A stretch of 6,622 nucleotides of DNA from an uncultured Lachnospiraceae bacterium (GTDB lineage Bacteria > Bacillota > Clostridia > Lachnospirales > Lachnospiraceae). Every line of letters starts with the position of its first letter. Position 1 is the stretch's first letter. Below, in pieces: positions 4,930 through 6,622 of this stretch. Where the stretch lies: contig CANQEC010000137.1 in NCBI GenBank assembly GCA_947594335.1, forward strand, positions 1-6,622, in the 5' to 3' direction. The translations under genes were made by a program, and so were the position numbers. The notes beneath the pieces were generated by a model. The model did no database searches, had not been told where the DNA came from, and saw nothing but the letters and a program-made list of their open reading frames with translations.

Positions 4930-6267
4930 TTATACTGTCTGCTCCCTGCCGGGCGTCCGGGAAGAGCGCCCGGCAAAAGGATTTTCATACATCACGGAAA
5001 AACCGACGCTGTCCTCGATCCGAAGCAGCTGATTGTACTTCGCGACGCGCTCCGATCTGCACGGCGCGCCTGTCTTGATCTGCCCGGATCCCACGGCGAC
5101 AGCAATATCCGCGATCATTGTATCCTCGGTTTCTCCCGAACGGTGAGAGATGATCGTCCGATACCCGTTTTTATGCGCAAGCTCGATCGTATCAAACGCT
5201 TCCGTCAGCGTCCCGATCTGATTTACCTTCACCAGAACCGCGTTTCCGGCGCCGCGTTCGATCCCTTCCGCAAGACGCCGCCTGTTTGTCACAAAGAGGT
5301 CGTCTCCGACAAGCTGGATTTTGTCTCCAAGCCGCTGTGTCAGCCGGGTCCAGCCTTCCCAGTCATTTTCATCCAGACCATCCTCGATCGACGCAATCGG
5401 AAATTTCCCGCAGAGTTCCTCCAGATAACCGATCATCTCATCCGTGCCGCGGTAAACCCCGGCCCCTTTCATCCGGCTCTCCCCGGGAAAATAATAGGCC
5501 TTTTTGTCCTCCTGGTACAGCTCGCTCGCAGCCACATCGAGCGCGATCACGACCTCACTTCCCATGCGGTATCCGGCCTTTTCCGCCGCTTCGCAGATCA
5601 GCGAGAGCACCTCAGAGGCATCCGCAAGATCCGGAGCGAAACCTCCCTCATCCCCAACCCCCGTTGAAAGACCGCGCGAACGCAGAATTTCCTTCAGCGT
5701 ATGGTAAATCTCCGCGCACATCTGAAGGCCGTAGGAAAAGCCTTTGGCCCCGACCGGCATGATCATAAATTCCTGGAGATCGACCGTATTGTCAGCGTGA
5801 CAGCCCCCGTTTAGTATATTCATCATCGGCACCGGCATCCGATGCGCGTGCATGCCGCCAAAATACCGGTAAAGCGGCATATCAAGCGAACGCGCGGCAG
5901 CAGAGGCCGCCGCCATGGAAACGCCGAGGATTCCGTTTGCTCCCAGTCTCCGCTTATTAGGCGTGCCATCTTCTCTGCGAAGGATCCGGTCAATGGACGC
6001 CTGCCTGTACACATTCTCTCCGATGATCGCGTCGGCAAGGATCGTATTCACAAAATGACAGGTCTGTTCCACGCCCTTTCCCTGGTAACGTTTCTGCCCG
6101 TCCCGCAATTCCACCGCCTCATATTGTCCCGTGGAAGCTCCGGAAGGAACCGCCGCTCTTCCAACGCTCCCGTCCTCCGTCATGACTTCAACCTCCACAG
6201 TGGGATTTCCTCTTGAATCCAGTATCTCTCTCGCATAAACATCTGTTACAGGCATATAACTGCACAT
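4930..6267 (-). CDS. eno: Enolase (phosphopyruvate hydratase)
   Basis: Enolase converts 2-phosphoglycerate to phosphoenolpyruvate in glycolysis; in many bacteria it also binds RNA-decay partners. The 445-residue protein has the N-terminal signature [18 protein letters not shown] (11-28) and the flexible loop PSGASTG (41-47). The catalytic residues are in place: E166 in [11 protein letters not shown]207 in [10 protein letters not shown], metal ligands D244 (IALD), E295 ([11 protein letters not shown]) and the D322/D323 pair (VGDDLFVTN), K347 ([12 protein letters not shown]), H375 ([10 protein letters not shown]) and K398 (GQIKTGAP). The ATG at 6267 is supported by AGGAGG 9 bases upstream; Met5 would be too far away. 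It is slightly longer than the usual ~430 residues. The end, [19 protein letters not shown], differs from the common aromatic, lysine-terminated enolase tail and is encoded by a GC-rich inverted repeat. Glycolytic neighbours are not visible. The enzyme identity is secure. Confidence 0.96.
   Translation of the reverse strand: MCSYMPVTDVYAREILDSRGNPTVEVEVMTEDGSVGRAAVPSGASTGQYEAVELRDGQKRYQGKGVEQTCHFVNTILADAIIGENVYRQASIDRILRREDGTPNKRRLGANGILGVSMAAASAAARSLDMPLYRYFGGMHAHRMPVPMMNILNGGCHADNTVDLQEFMIMPVGAKGFSYGLQMCAEIYHTLKEILRSRGLSTGVGDEGGFAPDLADASEVLSLICEAAEKAGYRMGSEVVIALDVAASELYQEDKKAYYFPGESRMKGAGVYRGTDEMIGYLEELCGKFPIASIEDGLDENDWEGWTRLTQRLGDKIQLVGDDLFVTNRRRLAEGIERGAGNAVLVKVNQIGTLTEAFDTIELAHKNGYRTIISHRSGETEDTMIADIAVAVGSGQIKTGAPCRSERVAKYNQLLRIEDSVGFSVMYENPFAGRSSRTPGREQTV
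4948..4974. repeat. GC-rich inverted repeat inside the 3' end of eno
   Basis: GCCGGGCG (4948-4955) and CGCCCGGC (4967-4974) form a perfect 8-bp stem with an 11-base loop. It lies wholly within the last coding stretch of eno, encoding the AGRSSRTPG region. On the minus strand it is followed by AGGGAGCAGAC, not T residues, so it is not an intrinsic terminator. Confidence 0.6.
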
Positions 6268-6331
6268 ATTGCAAAACCTCCTGATTTTCCGGCGCTTTCT
6301 TTCATGCGCCGTTCAAAAATTTCATTTTGCA

Positions 6332-6360
6332 ATAGTATTTCCCGCGGCAGACCGTTTCAC
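6332..6360 (-). promoter_or_regulatory. Candidate promoter of eno
   Basis: On the minus strand GTGAAA (6355-6360), a 17-base spacer and TACTAT (6332-6337) resemble a -35/-10 pair, each matching the consensus at four of six positions. The leader to the ATG would be about 60 bases and contains a 6-bp CGGCGC/GCGCCG inverted repeat (6290-6295/6306-6311) just before the ribosome binding site. A second weak pair (CTGAAA, 17 bases, TAAAAA) lies about 40 bases further upstream. Neither is strong. Confidence 0.35.
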
Positions 6361-6432
6361 TCACGTTTTTTATCCGGCGCCATTTCCTTTTTCAGCCAGA
6401 CCATACGGGCATTTTTTCTGTAGACTGAAATT

Positions 6433-6457
6433 GGTGCCGGAGTCAATCTCCGGCACC
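6433..6457 (-). terminator. Hairpin terminator of the gene entering from the right edge
   Basis: GGTGCCGGAG (6433-6442) and CTCCGGCACC (6448-6457) form a perfect 10-bp stem with a 5-base loop. On the minus strand the hairpin is followed by AATTTCAG, a weak T tract. Outer arms CTGAAATT (6425-6432) and AATTTCAG (6473-6480) are also complementary, enclosing the hairpin with an unpaired 15-base side. Its place between the end of the right-edge frame and eno suggests transcription termination, but the missing long T run leaves this open. Confidence 0.55.
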
Positions 6458-6496
6458 TCACCCTTTCCTCTGAATTTCAGGAATCCTTATCTCTCT

Positions 6497-6563
6497 TATT
6501 TGCTCTCATTCCGTCTGCCATTTTATTTTCTCTTATTTTTATTTGCTCTCATTCTGTCTGCAA
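6497..6563. repeat. 43-bp-period direct repeat, two copies
   Basis: TATTTGCTCTCATTC followed by CGTCTGCCA (6497-6520) recurs as TATTTGCTCTCATTC followed by TGTCTGCAA (6540-6563). The copies match at 22 of 24 bases and are separated by an AT-rich stretch. The repeat starts immediately after the stop of the right-edge frame. A 14-codon minus-strand frame starts within the left copy (ATG at 6521, stop at 6477). Function unknown. Confidence 0.75.
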
Positions 6564-6622
6564 TTAGTATGCCAGCTCTACAGAACCAGCCTTCCCAGCT
6601 GCCGCATCCGTTACCTTACGGG
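6564..6622 (-). CDS. C-terminal end of an unrecognised protein (5' part beyond the window)
   Basis: The minus strand from the right edge reads RKVTDAAAGKAGSVELAY and then TAA (6566-6564), without an internal stop; the other two minus-strand frames hit stops within the first dozen bases. The base composition of the codons resembles the neighbouring genes, and a direct repeat and a strong hairpin follow the stop, which fits the end of a transcription unit. Only 18 residues are visible, so neither family nor function can be assigned and the frame could be chance. Confidence 0.4.
   Translation of the reverse strand, partial: RKVTDAAAGKAGSVELAY

Noticed and set aside
4948..4974. Terminator of eno
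   Set aside because: The palindrome lies inside the coding frame and no T run follows on the minus strand.
4930..5667. Plus-strand open frame of 246 codons opposite eno
   Set aside because: It lies wholly within the conserved enolase gene, has no family resemblance and reflects the codon bias of the opposite strand.

Overview
The window reads as a chromosomal segment of a Gram-positive anaerobe of the class Clostridia, most likely a Lachnospiraceae-type genome of moderate G+C. This rests on four things: the gene order eno, secG, rnr, smpB, ssrA, which is familiar from Clostridia; strong AGGAGG ribosome binding sites, including two that serve TTG starts; a tmRNA tag of the clostridial AEDN-x-A-x-AA type; and an OppB-type permease of Firmicutes style. 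The species cannot be named from sequence alone.

All recognised genes lie on the minus strand, so transcription runs from high to low coordinates. The right edge (6564-6622) holds the last codons of an unrecognised protein. It is followed by a 43-bp direct repeat and a strong hairpin (6433-6457). Next come enolase (eno, 4930-6267), then SecG (4543-4776) with its own consensus promoter and an intrinsic terminator, RNase R (rnr, 2084-4237), SmpB (smpB, 1579-2043) and tmRNA (ssrA, 1074-1410). ssrA has a near-consensus promoter upstream and an intrinsic terminator downstream. The left edge is the N-terminal 224 residues of an oligopeptide/dipeptide ABC transporter permease (1-674), also with a near-consensus promoter.

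Functionally, ssrA, smpB and rnr form a trans-translation and RNA quality-control module. SmpB delivers alanyl-tmRNA to stalled ribosomes, tmRNA adds a degradation tag (read here as AEDNLAYAA), and RNase R degrades structured and defective RNA. SecG is an accessory subunit of the SecYEG translocon and enolase is glycolytic; they share the neighbourhood rather than the pathway.

The most unusual content is non-coding. A two-hairpin structured repeat occurs four times, always in the same orientation: twice in tandem after the ssrA terminator (about 854-1030), and twice, once well conserved and once diverged, after the secG terminator (about 4305-4491). Arms of the second hairpin show compensatory changes between copies. 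Every imperfect pair used in the models is G.T on the plus strand, which is opposite to the genes. The secG-rnr cluster is also bounded by an 18-bp direct repeat. This looks like a small dispersed mobile or REP/MITE-like element that settles beside terminators. No CRISPR array, integrase, transposase or phage gene is visible.
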